Shown here: one piece after another, positions 1 to 9,946 of the stretch | How positions within the stretch are numbered: position 1 is the first letter of the stretch | Layout: each line of letters starts with the position of its first letter | Source: Christensenellaceae bacterium Phil1 | GTDB lineage: Bacteria; Bacillota; Clostridia; Christensenellales; CAG-138 | NCBI GenBank assembly: GCA_001940855.1 | Contig: MSGS01000066.1 | Coordinates: 1-64,000 of the forward strand | Reading direction: 5' to 3' | DNA: 64,000 nucleotides | Position numbers and translations under genes: made by a program | The notes under the pieces: model-generated | Database searches by the model: none | Told to the model about the DNA's origin: nothing | Seen by the model: the letters and a program-made list of their open reading frames with translations, nothing else

Positions 1-24
1 AGCCGCACCACTTTCGGCACTTCG

Positions 25-131
25 TGCCACTTTCCCCGCTTGCGGGGACAGCTTTTGGGTTGGTGGTTGCACAAACCAAAAGGCTCCCCGGACGGGGAGC
101 TGGCACGGCGTTAGCCGTGACTGAGGGGTTG
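25..131. repeat. Dispersed intergenic repeat, family A, copy 1
   Basis: The block TGCCACTTTCCCCGC, GGCTCCCCGG, GGGGAGCTGGCACGGCG, TTAGCCGTGACTGAGGGGTTG recurs almost unchanged at 48512-48615. It contains nested short palindromes (CCCCGC/GCGGGG, CTCCCCG/CGGGGAG, CACGGC/GCCGTG), so the RNA would fold into several hairpins. It has no coding capacity. It resembles small non-autonomous palindromic elements often seen between genes in gut Clostridia genomes; that comparison is from memory. Confidence 0.75.
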
Positions 132-184
132 ACGGAAAAATGAGCAGCCCCGATGCAACCCCTCCGTCAATTCGCTATCGCTCA

Positions 185-295
185 TTGCCACCTCCCCTTT
201 CAGGGCAGGCTTTTGGGCGGTGATTGCACAGCACCAAAAGGCTCCCTCACTGAGGGAGCTGTCAAACCGAAGGTTTGACTGAGGGAGTTCGTCCA
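185..295. repeat. Dispersed intergenic repeat, family B, copy 1
   Basis: The core GGCTCCCTCACTGAGGGAGCTG is a palindrome, followed by a second stem TCAAACC/GGTTTGA and the closing CTGAGGGAG. Variants of the same layout (GAGGGAGCTG, variable hairpin, CTGAGGGAG) occur at 48292-48355 and, more degenerate, at 48063-48130 and 48404-48437. The variable middle hairpin between constant arms is the signature of the family. Confidence 0.7.
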
Positions 296-342
296 CCAGC
301 CAACGGACTTTCCCCCCACAATTTTATTCATAGCAGGTACAC

Positions 343-1704
343 ATGAAAGCAGACGTTCTTGTTGCAGAAATAGGCTCCACCACAACGCTTATCAATGCGT
401 TTTGCGGCATAAGGAGCGGCGAACCGAAGTTCATCGGCCAGGGGCAGGCGCCAACCAGCGTGCTGGAAGGCGACGTGCGCATTGGCCTGAACGGCGCCAT
501 AGAGGACCTTAAAGCCAACCTTGGCGCGGATAAAATAGAATACGGCGAAATGCTTGCCACGTCCAGCGCGGCGGGCGGGCTGAGAATGTGCGTACACGGC
601 CTTGTGTATGATATGACCGTTAAGGCTGCCGAAGCCGCGGCGCTTGGCGCGGGCGCGATAGTTACCATGGCCACGGCGGGCAAGCTGAGCGAATATGATA
701 TAGAGGATCTTAAAGAAGCAAAGCCGAACCTTATACTGCTTGCGGGCGGAACGGATTACGGCGAAAAGGAAACCGCGCTTTTCAACGCCCGAATGATAGC
801 AGCAAGCGGTGTTAAGGCGCCGGTAATATACGCCGGCAACGTGCAGAATAAGCGCGCCGTGGAGGATATTTTCCAAAAAGCGGGCATAAGCTGCACCGTT
901 ACGGAAAACGTATACCCAAAGCTTGACAAGCTGAACATTGAACCCGCGCGAAAGATAATCCATCAGGTGTTTGAGGAGCATATTATAAAGGCGCCGGGCA
1001 TGGAGCATATACGCGACATGGTGACGGGTCACATAATGCCAACCCCGGGCGCGGTGATGGAGGCCGTGCAGCTTGCCTATAACGAAATAGGCGACGTTGT
1101 GGCCGTGGACATAGGCGGCGCGACCACGGACGTGCACTCCGTTACCGGCGGCAGCGAGGAAATAGGCATTCTGCTCACCACGCCCGAACCCTTCGCAAAG
1201 CGCACGGTGGAAGGCGACCTTGGGCTTTATGTAAACGCGAAAAACCTTGTTGAGCGCATTGGCGCGGATGCGCTGAGCGCGGAGCTTGGCATAGATATGG
1301 ATGCGGTGATGGCGAACTATCTGCCCATACCGAAGAGCGCGGAGCAGTTTAAGCTGACGGAGCGGCTCTGTAAGGAGGCGGGGCTTGTGGCGCTTGAGCG
1401 CCACGCGGGCGCCCTCAGATACGTTTATACGCCGAGCGGACGCCGTACCGTGGCGGAGGGCAAGGACCTGACCGCCGTGCGGACAATAATAGGCACGGGC
1501 GGTGCGCTGACAAGGCTGCCGCACAGGGAGCAGCTCCTGCGCGCGCTGGCGGACTGCAACGCAACGGGCATGATGCTTTACCCCAAGCCCGGCAAGCTAA
1601 GGACGCTGTTTGACGACGATTATATTATGGCGTCGCTCGGCGTGCTGAGCAGGCATTATCCTGATGCGGCGCTGGCGCTGCTGAAGCATTCGCTGGGCAT
1701 ATAA
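343..1704 (+). CDS. glmL: GlmL/MutL-family ATPase (adenosylcobalamin mutase accessory protein)
   Basis: This 453-residue protein belongs to the GlmL (MutL) family, actin/Hsp70-fold ATPases encoded beside carbon-skeleton and aminomutases such as glutamate mutase and ornithine aminomutase, where they are thought to act as reactivating or assembly partners. Visible motifs are an N-terminal phosphate-loop-like GSTTTLINAF (residues ~11-20), DIGGATTDVHS (~250) and GTGGALTRLP (~385), the usual actin-fold layout. The length is normal. Start ATG 343 has a weak AGCAGG upstream. The ornithine racemase gene follows 12 bp later, so its partner is more likely ornithine aminomutase (OraSE, perhaps upstream of the window) than glutamate mutase; that is inference. 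Upstream repeats separate it from whatever precedes. Confidence 0.85.
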   Translation: MKADVLVAEIGSTTTLINAFCGIRSGEPKFIGQGQAPTSVLEGDVRIGLNGAIEDLKANLGADKIEYGEMLATSSAAGGLRMCVHGLVYDMTVKAAEAAALGAGAIVTMATAGKLSEYDIEDLKEAKPNLILLAGGTDYGEKETALFNARMIAASGVKAPVIYAGNVQNKRAVEDIFQKAGISCTVTENVYPKLDKLNIEPARKIIHQVFEEHIIKAPGMEHIRDMVTGHIMPTPGAVMEAVQLAYNEIGDVVAVDIGGATTDVHSVTGGSEEIGILLTTPEPFAKRTVEGDLGLYVNAKNLVERIGADALSAELGIDMDAVMANYLPIPKSAEQFKLTERLCKEAGLVALERHAGALRYVYTPSGRRTVAEGKDLTAVRTIIGTGGALTRLPHREQLLRALADCNATGMMLYPKPGKLRTLFDDDYIMASLGVLSRHYPDAALALLKHSLGI

Positions 1705-1716
1705 GGAGAGGCCGCC

Positions 1717-2784
1717 ATGTACCCACGCATAGTTGTTGACACGAAAAAGCTGAAGCATAATATGGACGCGCTGATAGCCATGGGCCATGAGCAGGGGATA
1801 AGCATTGGCCTTGTGAGCAAATGCGTATGCGCGGACGCGCCCATAATAGAACTGATGAACCAAACGGAGGCGGACTTCATTGCGGATTCCCGCCTGCTGA
1901 ATTTGAAGAACATAAAGACCAAAAAGCCGAAGTATCTTCTGCGCATTGCGCAGGCGTGCGAGGCCGCGGACGTTGTTGCATACAGCGACATAAGCCAGCA
2001 GAGCGAGCTTTCCACCGTTAAGCTGATTGCGGAGGAAGCCGCGCGGCTGAATAAGCGGCACAGAATAGTTCTGATGGTGGATATGGGCGATTTGCGCGAA
2101 GGGGTATTCTATAAAAACCGCGAGGAGCTATTGCGCATTGCCAACGCCGTTAAGGAGGCGGAAATGCTGGAGCTGTTCGGCATAGGTGTGAACCTTACCT
2201 GCTTCGGCGGCATAATACCGGACGAGAACAACCTGGGCGGGCTTGTTGAAACGGCGAAGTGGCTGCGGAGCGAAACGGGGCTTGGCATACCGTTTGTATC
2301 CGGCGGCAATTCAAGCAGCCTTATAATGCTTAAGGAAGGCCGCATGCCCAAGGGCATAACCAACCTTAGAATTGGTGAAGGGTACCTGCTTGGCAACGAA
2401 ACGGTCACCGGCAGCGTTATGGAAGGGCTTTACGGCGACGCGTTCACGCTGGAGGCGAGCATTGCGGAGCTGAAGCGCAAACCCTCCAAGCCCATAGGCA
2501 AAAGCGGCATGAACGCATTCGGCGAAAGCGTTGAGTTTGAAAACAGGGGAGAGATGCTGCGCGCAATACTTGCCATAGGCCGGCAGGATGCGGACATAGG
2601 CGGCCTGACCCCGCTTGACGAAGGGGCGGAGATACTGGGCGCAAGCTCGGATCACCTTATTGTGAACCTTACGGAAGCAAAAGGCAGCTTTGCCGTGGGC
2701 GATGTGCTGCGCTTCGGCGTGAACTACGGCGCACTGCTGAATGTATATTCGAGTGTATACGTAGACAAAATATACATTTATTGA
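1717..2784 (+). CDS. orr: Ornithine racemase, PLP-dependent (alanine racemase fold III)
   Basis: The 355-residue protein is an alanine-racemase-family PLP enzyme close to ornithine racemase of the clostridial oxidative/reductive ornithine pathway, which converts L-ornithine to D-ornithine for the aminomutase. The N-terminus [15 protein letters not shown], a PLP-lysine segment [10 protein letters not shown], the [10 protein letters not shown] segment and VSGGNSSSL near residue 200 fit this subgroup rather than cell-wall alanine racemase. AAGGAGAG lies 8 bases before ATG 1717. It is separated by only 12 bp from the GlmL-type gene, so they are probably cotranscribed. The 3' end overlaps a good promoter for the next gene. 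Confidence 0.85.
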   Translation: MYPRIVVDTKKLKHNMDALIAMGHEQGISIGLVSKCVCADAPIIELMNQTEADFIADSRLLNLKNIKTKKPKYLLRIAQACEAADVVAYSDISQQSELSTVKLIAEEAARLNKRHRIVLMVDMGDLREGVFYKNREELLRIANAVKEAEMLELFGIGVNLTCFGGIIPDENNLGGLVETAKWLRSETGLGIPFVSGGNSSSLIMLKEGRMPKGITNLRIGEGYLLGNETVTGSVMEGLYGDAFTLEASIAELKRKPSKPIGKSGMNAFGESVEFENRGEMLRAILAIGRQDADIGGLTPLDEGAEILGASSDHLIVNLTEAKGSFAVGDVLRFGVNYGALLNVYSSVYVDKIYIY

Positions 2785-2790
2785 TATAAT
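2762..2790 (+). promoter_or_regulatory. Promoter for the ornithine carbamoyltransferase gene
   Basis: TAGACA (2762-2767), 17 bases, then TATAAT (2785-2790) match the sigma-A consensus at 11 of 12 positions. The -35 lies inside the last codons of orr and the -10 begins directly after its TGA stop. An interrupted GTATA/TATAC palindrome just upstream (about 2745-2760) could be an operator, but it is not a convincing ArgR box. Confidence 0.7.
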
Positions 2791-2821
2791 CAGAGCAAAT
2801 AAGCAACAAAGGAGAGAGAGT

Positions 2822-3814
2822 ATGCCTGTTAATCTTAAAGGACGTTCGTTTTTAACACTGAAGGACTTTTCAAGCGAGGAGATAAGATATCTGCTTGACC
2901 TGGCGCATGACCTGAAGGCAAAGAAGCGCGCCGGAATAAAGGGCAGCCTGCTTGAAGGGCGCAACATAGTGCTGCTGTTTGAAAAAACCTCCACCCGCAC
3001 GCGCTGCGCGTTTGAGGTTGCCGCGTATGACGAGGGCGCAAACTGCACATTCCTTTCAAACAGCCAAATGGGCAAAAAGGAATCGCTTGAGGATACGGCG
3101 AAGGTGCTGGGCCGCTTCTATGACGGCATTGAGTTCCGCGGCTTTAAGCAGAGCGATGTTGAAATGCTTGCCAAATACAGCGGCGTTCCCGTATGGAACG
3201 GCCTTACGGATCTTTATCACCCCACGCAGATATTGGCCGACCTTTTGACCATAGAGGAGCATGTGCATAAGCCGCTGAACAAGGTTAAGTTCGTATACGC
3301 GGGCGATGCGCGCAACAACATGGGCAATTCCCTTATGATAGGCGCGGCAAAGATGGGCATGGACTTCGTTGGCCTTGCGCCGAAGGAGCTTTTCCCGAGC
3401 AAGGAGCTTGTGGACGAGATGAAGGAGGTCGCAAAGACCACCGGCGCTACCATAACGCTTACCGAAAACATAGACGACGTGAAGGGCGCGGACGTTATAT
3501 ATACCGACGTTTGGGTATCCATGGGCGAAGAGGACCAGTTTGCCGAGCGCATAAAGCTGCTTGAGCCCTACCGCGTGAATGCGGAGATGATGGCCAAAAC
3601 CGGCAATCCGGACTGCATATTCCTGCATTGCCTGCCCAGCTTCCATGATCTTGAAACCGTTGTGGGCCGCGACATACACGAAAAGTTCGGCCTTACGGAA
3701 ATGGAAGTGAGCGACGAGGTGTTCCGTTCCCCCGCCTCCAAGGTGTTTGACGAGGCGGAGAACCGCATGCACACCATAAAGGCCGTAATGGTAGCCACAA
3801 TAGGCAGACAGTAA
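2822..3814 (+). CDS. argF: Ornithine carbamoyltransferase
   Basis: The 330-residue enzyme interconverts ornithine plus carbamoyl phosphate and citrulline. The carbamoyl-phosphate motif STRTR (residues ~57-61), the HPTQ segment (residues ~137-140) and the ornithine-side HCLP motif (residues ~268-271) are all present, and the length is standard. A strong AAAGGAGAG precedes ATG 2822. It follows orr by 37 bp but has its own promoter. Sequence alone cannot separate an anabolic ArgF from a catabolic ArcB; the neighbouring ornithine racemase and a carbamate kinase gene 6 kb downstream favour a role in arginine/ornithine catabolism. A strong terminator closes the unit. Confidence 0.93.
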   Translation: MPVNLKGRSFLTLKDFSSEEIRYLLDLAHDLKAKKRAGIKGSLLEGRNIVLLFEKTSTRTRCAFEVAAYDEGANCTFLSNSQMGKKESLEDTAKVLGRFYDGIEFRGFKQSDVEMLAKYSGVPVWNGLTDLYHPTQILADLLTIEEHVHKPLNKVKFVYAGDARNNMGNSLMIGAAKMGMDFVGLAPKELFPSKELVDEMKEVAKTTGATITLTENIDDVKGADVIYTDVWVSMGEEDQFAERIKLLEPYRVNAEMMAKTGNPDCIFLHCLPSFHDLETVVGRDIHEKFGLTEMEVSDEVFRSPASKVFDEAENRMHTIKAVMVATIGRQ

Positions 3815-3837
3815 ACAAAACAGAATAGATCTTGCTG

Positions 3838-3868
3838 AAAAACGGGCCATAGCATCGGCCCGTTTTTT
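3838..3868. terminator. Bidirectional intrinsic terminator
   Basis: AAAAACGGGCC, an 8-base loop, then GGCCCGTTTTTT form an 11-bp stem with a T-run on the plus strand and a matching A-run upstream. It sits between two convergent genes, so it can serve both. Confidence 0.9.
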
Positions 3869-3881
3869 GTGCTGAGGAAAA

Positions 3882-4415
3882 TTAAAGTGCCGTGCCTTTT
3901 TTAGGCACGAAAAGCTGCGCCATGTCGGCGCGCTCAAGCTTTAGCAGCCTTATTTTTTTGTCAATGCCCCCGGCGTACCCGGTAAGGCTGCCGTTTGCGC
4001 CCACTACGCGGTGGCAGGGGATGATGACGGAAATTTCGTTATGCCCCACTGCGCCGCCAACGGCCTGCGCGGACATATTGGCAAGCCCCCGCTTTGCGGC
4101 AAGCTGCCGCGCAATATCGCCATAGGTAACGGTTTGGCCGTAGGGAATTTTCAAAAGAATTTCCCATACGCTTTGGCGGAACGCGGAGCCTGTTGGGTGC
4201 AGCGGCGGCAGAAAGTCCGGCTCTTTTCCGGTAAAATAAATATCCAGCCAACGCTTGGCCTCGGTAAGGGCGGGCGTGTTCTGCTCAATACGCTCCGCAC
4301 TCAAATCGCGGGCAAAGTATTTCTGCCCATCGAACCAAAGACCCCTAAGGCCGGTTTCATCCGCGGCAAGCAATATTCCGCCCAAGGGCGAATCGTAATG
4401 CTGAGTGAATATTAT
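3882..4415 (-). CDS. ogt: Methylated-DNA--protein-cysteine methyltransferase (Ogt type), probable AUA start
   Basis: Suicide DNA-repair enzyme that moves the alkyl group from O6-alkylguanine to its own cysteine. The active-site PCHRVVG motif lies in IIPCHRVVGANG, followed by GYAGG, both typical of Ogt/MGMT. The ORF track starts at a TTG (4385), but that begins inside the conserved N-terminal strand and has no ribosome site. Upstream in frame the peptide reads FTQHYDSPLGG, which matches the family start, and an AAGGAGG (4430-4424) stands 8 bases before an ATA codon at 4415-4413. There is no ATG, GTG or TTG in frame between. I therefore annotate an AUA start, giving 177 residues. A TATAAT at 4462-4457 on this strand could drive it. 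Confidence 0.85.
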   Translation of the reverse strand: MIFTQHYDSPLGGILLAADETGLRGLWFDGQKYFARDLSAERIEQNTPALTEAKRWLDIYFTGKEPDFLPPLHPTGSAFRQSVWEILLKIPYGQTVTYGDIARQLAAKRGLANMSAQAVGGAVGHNEISVIIPCHRVVGANGSLTGYAGGIDKKIRLLKLERADMAQLFVPKKGTAL

Positions 4416-4465
4416 GGCGTATACCTCCTTAATTTGCCGGATTATCAGCCAATGAAATTATAGTG

Positions 4466-4495
4466 TAAAAAGGAAGCGGCATAAGCCGCTTCCTT
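4466..4495 (-). terminator. Terminator of the groES-groEL operon
   Basis: AAGGAAGCGGC, loop of 4, GCCGCTTCCTT is an 11-bp stem; read on the minus strand it is followed by a T-rich run, directly downstream of groEL. The possible ogt -10 lies just beyond it. Confidence 0.85.
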
Positions 4496-4517
4496 AAAGG
4501 CTGTTTAAGCGTTTCTC

Positions 4518-6451
<1,934 letters not shown>

Positions 6452-6498
6452 GGTTCAATGCCTCCTTATGTTATATCGATTGATTACAATTTTAGCTG

Positions 6499-6525
6499 TT
6501 AGCACTCGACTTGGTTGAGTGCTAA
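6499..6525. promoter_or_regulatory. CIRCE operator (HrcA binding site)
   Basis: TTAGCACTC, 9 bases, GAGTGCTAA is a perfect match to the consensus inverted repeat bound by the heat-shock repressor HrcA. It lies between the groES promoter and the groES start codon, at the position where repression normally acts. hrcA itself is not in the window. Confidence 0.98.
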
Positions 6526-6537
6526 TCCACAATGGGT

Positions 6538-6566
6538 ATAATACCCCAATACCGCCGCCAATTCAA
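6538..6566 (-). promoter_or_regulatory. groES-groEL promoter
   Basis: On the minus strand TTGAAT (6566-6561), 17 bases, TATTAT (6543-6538). The start of transcription would fall at or just before the CIRCE box, matching the known arrangement for HrcA-controlled groE operons. Confidence 0.8.
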
Positions 6567-6675
6567 GGGCAATATTCATATTTCACAATTCCTTTCCATT
6601 TTTGCGAAAATGCTGCTTAAATGTTCGCATAAGGCATGATATACTATGAATAAATCCCCGAAAGGAGACATTATT

Positions 6676-7143
6676 ATGCACGGCTTTGACAAATGGGACG
6701 CGCGGTTCATGGAGCTGGCGCACACAATTGCGCAGTGGGCAAGCTGCTACCAGGAAAACAGGAAAATAGGCGCGGTTATAGTGAAGAACAAGCGCATATT
6801 GACCACGGGGTATAACGGCGCGCCCGCGGGCGTGAAAAGCTGCGTGGAGCGCGGCGAATGCATGCGGCGCAGGCTGAATATACCCTCCGGCACGCGGCAC
6901 GAGCTTTGCTATGCCATCCATGCCGAGCAGAACGCCATAATACAGGCCGCCAAGTTAGGCGTATCCATAGAGGGGGCAACGCTTTACTGCACGCACCAGC
7001 CCTGCGTTATATGCGCAAAGATGATAGTCAATTCCGGCATAAGCCGCGTTGTGTACGGCGAAGGGTATCCGGACGAATTTGCGATGCAGATGTTTGACAT
7101 GGCAGGCGTAAGGATAGAGCGGTATGAGGAGGAGCAGGATTAG
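6676..7143 (+). CDS. Deoxycytidylate (dCMP) deaminase, ComEB-like
   Basis: A 155-residue zinc deaminase converting dCMP to dUMP for dTTP synthesis. HAEQNAI supplies the zinc histidine and catalytic glutamate, and PCVICAK the two zinc cysteines. The extra CVERGECMRRR-type insert is usual for dCMP deaminases with allosteric dNTP control. The ORF track starts at 6646, but AAAGGAG (6661-6667) lies 8 bases before ATG 6676, which begins MHGFDKWD like the family. The gene after it starts 1 bp beyond the stop, so the two are coupled. Confidence 0.93.
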   Translation: MHGFDKWDARFMELAHTIAQWASCYQENRKIGAVIVKNKRILTTGYNGAPAGVKSCVERGECMRRRLNIPSGTRHELCYAIHAEQNAIIQAAKLGVSIEGATLYCTHQPCVICAKMIVNSGISRVVYGEGYPDEFAMQMFDMAGVRIERYEEEQD

Positions 7144-7144
7144 C

Positions 7145-7540
7145 ATGAAAAGCATAAAGCCGGGCCGCAGGCGCAGCCGGTATAATGCCGTTGGAGCGGT
7201 GATAGGCATAGTATTCGGCATAATATGGACAATAGCTGCCGCAAGCATGGGCGCGCCGTTCTTTTTTCCGCTGTTCGGGCTTGTGTTCATAGGCATGGGC
7301 GTATACAACGCCGTGTATAATTACAGAAACGCAACAAGCGAAAACCGATACAGCGAATTTGACATTACCGATGAAAATGAAGAACCGGACCCGCTAAACG
7401 AGCGCTACGGCGCGAGAAAGAGCGCGGACGGCGGCGGTGCGAATACCGTTCACGGCGGCGGGTTTTGCCCGTATTGCGGGGCAAAGGCGGAGGAAGGCTA
7501 TGAATACTGCCGCAGGTGCGGCAAAAAGCTGCCGGATTGA
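7145..7540 (+). CDS. Small membrane protein with C-terminal zinc ribbon
   Basis: The 131-residue protein has a basic N-terminus, two predicted membrane segments (about residues 15-35 and 38-57), an acidic linker and a C-terminal CPYCG-x9-CRRCG zinc ribbon. The role is unknown; such zinc-ribbon membrane proteins are common in Bacillota. The track start at 7124 overlaps the preceding gene; ATG 7145 follows a GAGGAGGAG site formed by the last codons of the deaminase gene, so translation is probably coupled. No terminator is seen before the FMN riboswitch promoter. Confidence 0.7.
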   Translation: MKSIKPGRRRSRYNAVGAVIGIVFGIIWTIAAASMGAPFFFPLFGLVFIGMGVYNAVYNYRNATSENRYSEFDITDENEEPDPLNERYGARKSADGGGANTVHGGGFCPYCGAKAEEGYEYCRRCGKKLPD

Positions 7541-7558
7541 TAATGCGGAAATTTACTG

Positions 7559-7587
7559 TTGCATAGTTAGTGCATATGGCATATAAT
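7559..7587 (+). promoter_or_regulatory. Promoter for the FMN riboswitch-ribU transcript
   Basis: TTGCAT (7559-7564), 17 bases, TATAAT (7582-7587). The predicted start (about 7594) coincides with the beginning of the riboswitch fold. Confidence 0.75.
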
Positions 7588-7591
7588 AAAG

Positions 7592-7724
7592 GCGCTTCGG
7601 GGTGTGGTGAAAGTCCATACCGGCGGTGATGCGGCATATGCCGACAAGCCCGCGAACCCGCGCTTTGCGGGCCGAGCCGGTGGGAATCCGGGGCCGACGG
7701 TTACAGTCCGGATGGTAGAAGCCG
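7592..7724 (+). ncRNA. FMN riboswitch (RFN element)
   Basis: The conserved blocks appear in order: a GGTGAAAGTCC-like segment, TACCGGCGGTGATGC, GCCCGCGA, GCCGGTGGGAATCCGG, GCCGACGGTTACAGTCCGGATG and closing GAAGC pairing with GCTTC at the 5' end. This is the FMN aptamer. It precedes ribU, and a terminator-like hairpin lies between the aptamer and the gene, so FMN should switch off riboflavin uptake by premature termination. Confidence 0.97.
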
Positions 7725-7747
7725 TTAATTTAACGCGTGTTTTATTG

Positions 7748-7775
7748 AATTCCCCAAAGCATGAGGAATTTTTTT
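7748..7775 (+). terminator. Expression-platform terminator of the FMN riboswitch
   Basis: AATTCC, an 11-base loop and GGAATT followed by TTTTT. The stem is short, but the position between aptamer and ribosome site fits a regulated terminator. Confidence 0.65.
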
Positions 7776-7794
7776 ATTTGGAGGAAAAAACCTT

Positions 7795-8367
7795 ATGCGT
7801 AACAAAAGAGTGGAAAAATTGGTCAAGCTGGCGCTGCTGTGCGCAATGTCGCTGGTGCTGATGTATGTTGTGCGTTTCCCGCTCATACCCACGCTGCCCT
7901 TTTTGGAATACGATATGGCGGACGTGCCCATATTGATAGGCGCGTTCATGTTCGGCCCGCTTGAGGGGCTTCTGCTCACGGCGGTCGTAAGCCTGCTTCA
8001 GGCGCTCACGGTATCCGCCGGGTCCGGCTGGGTAGGCTGCGCCATGCACTTTTTCGCAACGGGCGCGTTTGCCGTGGTCGCGGGCATAATATACCGCCGC
8101 CGCCACAATATGCGCGGCGCAATAGAGGGCCTGCTCGTAGGCTCCGCAACCATGATAGCCGTAATGGTGCCGCTGAATTATTTCCTCACGCCTATATTCG
8201 TAAGCGGGCAGAGCATGACCTATGCCGACGCGCAGGGCTATATATGGAGCGTAATGTGGAGCTTTGTGGCGTTTAACTCCGCCAAGGCCGCAATAAACTC
8301 GGTCGTAACATTCGTGGTGTATAAGCCGCTCTCAAGACTGTTCCATAAGGAGTTTGGAAGGAAGTAG
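7795..8367 (+). CDS. ribU: Riboflavin ECF transporter substrate-binding subunit RibU
   Basis: The 190-residue membrane protein is the S component of an energy-coupling-factor importer for riboflavin; it would work with the shared EcfA/A'/T module encoded elsewhere. It has about six hydrophobic segments, the EYDMADVPILIGAFMFGPLEG region characteristic of RibU, and its gene sits directly behind an FMN riboswitch, which settles the substrate. GGAGG lies 10 bases before ATG 7795. It appears to be a single-gene transcript, closed by a hairpin terminator. Confidence 0.95.
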   Translation: MRNKRVEKLVKLALLCAMSLVLMYVVRFPLIPTLPFLEYDMADVPILIGAFMFGPLEGLLLTAVVSLLQALTVSAGSGWVGCAMHFFATGAFAVVAGIIYRRRHNMRGAIEGLLVGSATMIAVMVPLNYFLTPIFVSGQSMTYADAQGYIWSVMWSFVAFNSAKAAINSVVTFVVYKPLSRLFHKEFGRK

Positions 8368-8446
8368 GGGGGCGCTAAGCCGAAAGGCGCCACCGCTTGC
8401 GAAGGAGCCTTTGGGTGCGTCTTACAAGCTCATACATATAAACAAT

Positions 8447-8465
8447 GGGGACGCACAGCGTCCCC
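8447..8465. terminator. Hairpin between convergent ribU and nagA
   Basis: GGGGACGC-ACA-GCGTCCCC is an 8-bp perfect stem between two convergent genes. T-tracts are only modest on either side, so the strength is uncertain. Confidence 0.6.
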
Positions 8466-8491
8466 AAATCTTTACAGTCTATTATTCTTAC

Positions 8492-9613
8492 CTATTCCCC
8501 CATATACACCTTTTCAAGCGTAAGGTCGCTGCCGCAGAGCAGCACGTCCGCACGGAGGCCTTCGGCTATCGCGCCGAGTTTGTTTTCAAGGCCGTATCTG
8601 CGCGCGGGGTTAAGCGTTGCCGCGGCGATTGCCTGCTCAAGCGGTATGCCCGATTCGTGTATGCGGCGCACGCCCTGAAACAGCGGCATTACGGAGCCCG
8701 CCAGCGTGTCCGTCCCGTCCACCGTGGCGCGGCCGTTCGCAAGGCGTATCTTCATGCCGTCCGGCGAAGGGTATACCCCTTCCGCCATGCCGCAGGCGGC
8801 TATTGAATCACTTATCAGTATTATGCGCTCAGGCCCCATCAGTTTGAACAGAGCCCGTATCATAGGCGGCTGAACGTGCAGCGCGTCGTCTATCAGCTCC
8901 GCCGTAACGTCATTGGTATCCGCTGCCGCGGCGATAGGCCCGGGCGCGCGGTGCAGCATGGGCTGCATGCAGTTGAAGGTGTGCGTAAGGTTGGAAAAGC
9001 CCGCCTCGAAAGCCTGCATGGCAACGTCGTACTCCGCGGCGCTGTGCGCGAAGGACACCAGCTTTTTGCCCTTCAGCTTTTTTGCAAGGTCTATCGCCCC
9101 GTCAAGCTCCGGCGCCATGCATACCGCGCGTATGCAGCCCTCCGCCGCGTCGTCAAGGCGGCGCAGCATCTCCCCGTCCGGCAGGTGCAGAAACTTAGGA
9201 TTATGCGCGCCGCGCTTTTCATATGAAAGGAACGGCCCTTCAAGATATACGCCAAGGCAGCGGCTTTCGCCCGCCGGCCTTTGCTTCGCGGCCCTTGCCG
9301 CGGCGCGGCAGCGAAGGGCAAGGCTTTCTTCATCCATTGCCATGGTGGCGAAAAGGAACGCCGTTGTGCCGCTCTGCGCAAGCGCCCTGCGTGCGGCGGC
9401 CGATGCGGCTTCATCCTCGGCAAAATATTCGCTTTGCAGCATGGCGTGCGTATGCGTGTCTATGCAGCCGGGCAAAAGCAGCTTCGCCCCGTCGTGCAGC
9501 GCGGCGTCCGCCATGTCAACGCGGTCTATATACCCATCCTTTATGCTTACGCTGCCGTAATGCAGCCGCGCGTCGGCCGCAAAATAATTCACCCCGTCAA
9601 AGCGCATATCCAT
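8492..9613 (-). CDS. nagA: N-acetylglucosamine-6-phosphate deacetylase
   Basis: A 373-residue amidohydrolase that removes acetate from GlcNAc-6-phosphate in amino-sugar catabolism and cell-wall recycling. Seen are the metal motif DTHTH, LEGPFLSYEKRGAHN (substrate loop), THTFNCMQPMLHR and the catalytic aspartate in ISDSIAACG. The track begins at ATG 9619, but the AAGGGG site is only 2 bases before it and 8 before the second ATG at 9613, so I prefer 9613. It lies 6-12 bp behind a cysteine-rich gene and is probably cotranscribed with it. nagB is not nearby. Confidence 0.93.
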   Translation of the reverse strand: MDMRFDGVNYFAADARLHYGSVSIKDGYIDRVDMADAALHDGAKLLLPGCIDTHTHAMLQSEYFAEDEAASAAARRALAQSGTTAFLFATMAMDEESLALRCRAAARAAKQRPAGESRCLGVYLEGPFLSYEKRGAHNPKFLHLPDGEMLRRLDDAAEGCIRAVCMAPELDGAIDLAKKLKGKKLVSFAHSAAEYDVAMQAFEAGFSNLTHTFNCMQPMLHRAPGPIAAAADTNDVTAELIDDALHVQPPMIRALFKLMGPERIILISDSIAACGMAEGVYPSPDGMKIRLANGRATVDGTDTLAGSVMPLFQGVRRIHESGIPLEQAIAAATLNPARRYGLENKLGAIAEGLRADVLLCGSDLTLEKVYMGE

Positions 9614-9625
9614 TGCCATCGCCCC

Positions 9626-9913
9626 TTATTTGCGCTTCGCAAGCTCCGATATCTTGGAAAAATTGTTCATTATATACATATAGCCGCCCTTGGAATGGGG
9701 TATAAGGCAGTTTGAACAATCCTTTACACCATTTTCGGTGTAAACAAAATTGCCGCCGCATTTATCGCCCAGCGCATACAGCGGGCAGTAGCAGAAAAGG
9801 CAGTTGAAGAACTCCTTATTCCCCTTTTCGTGGCAGGGGAAATACGGGCAGGCGGAATTCTGAAAATACGCATACGGCGCGCGCTCGTCAAATTCAAATT
9901 TTTTTTCTTCCAT
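9626..9913 (-). CDS. Cysteine-rich small-domain protein (zf-like)
   Basis: A 95-residue protein with eight cysteines arranged as CPYFPC, CLFCYCPLY, CGG and CSNC. This matches the cysteine-rich small domain family found alone or fused to cobalamin enzymes; metal binding is likely and the function is unknown. GGAGG precedes ATG 9913. It is the first gene of a two-gene unit with nagA and is driven from the divergent promoter region at 9947-10014. Confidence 0.8.
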   Translation of the reverse strand: MEEKKFEFDERAPYAYFQNSACPYFPCHEKGNKEFFNCLFCYCPLYALGDKCGGNFVYTENGVKDCSNCLIPHSKGGYMYIMNNFSKISELAKRK

Positions 9914-9946
9914 GGCAGTCGCCCTCCTTGGTTTTTGCTAATCAAA

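Larger units (their letters stand above)
1..342. other. Gene-free leader region made of dispersed repeats
   Basis: No convincing gene lies here; the two short minus-strand ORFs in the track are translations of palindromic repeats. The stretch holds one copy of a GGGGAGCTG-type repeat and one of a GAGGGAGCTG-type repeat (listed separately), joined by a spacer with a GAGCAGCCCCGATGC segment. I see no clear promoter for the gene that follows, so that gene may be transcribed from outside the window. Confidence 0.7.

Noticed and set aside
2740-2765. ArgR box upstream of the carbamoyltransferase gene
   Set aside because: GTATA/TATAC is an inverted repeat, but the bases do not fit the ARG-box consensus well enough.
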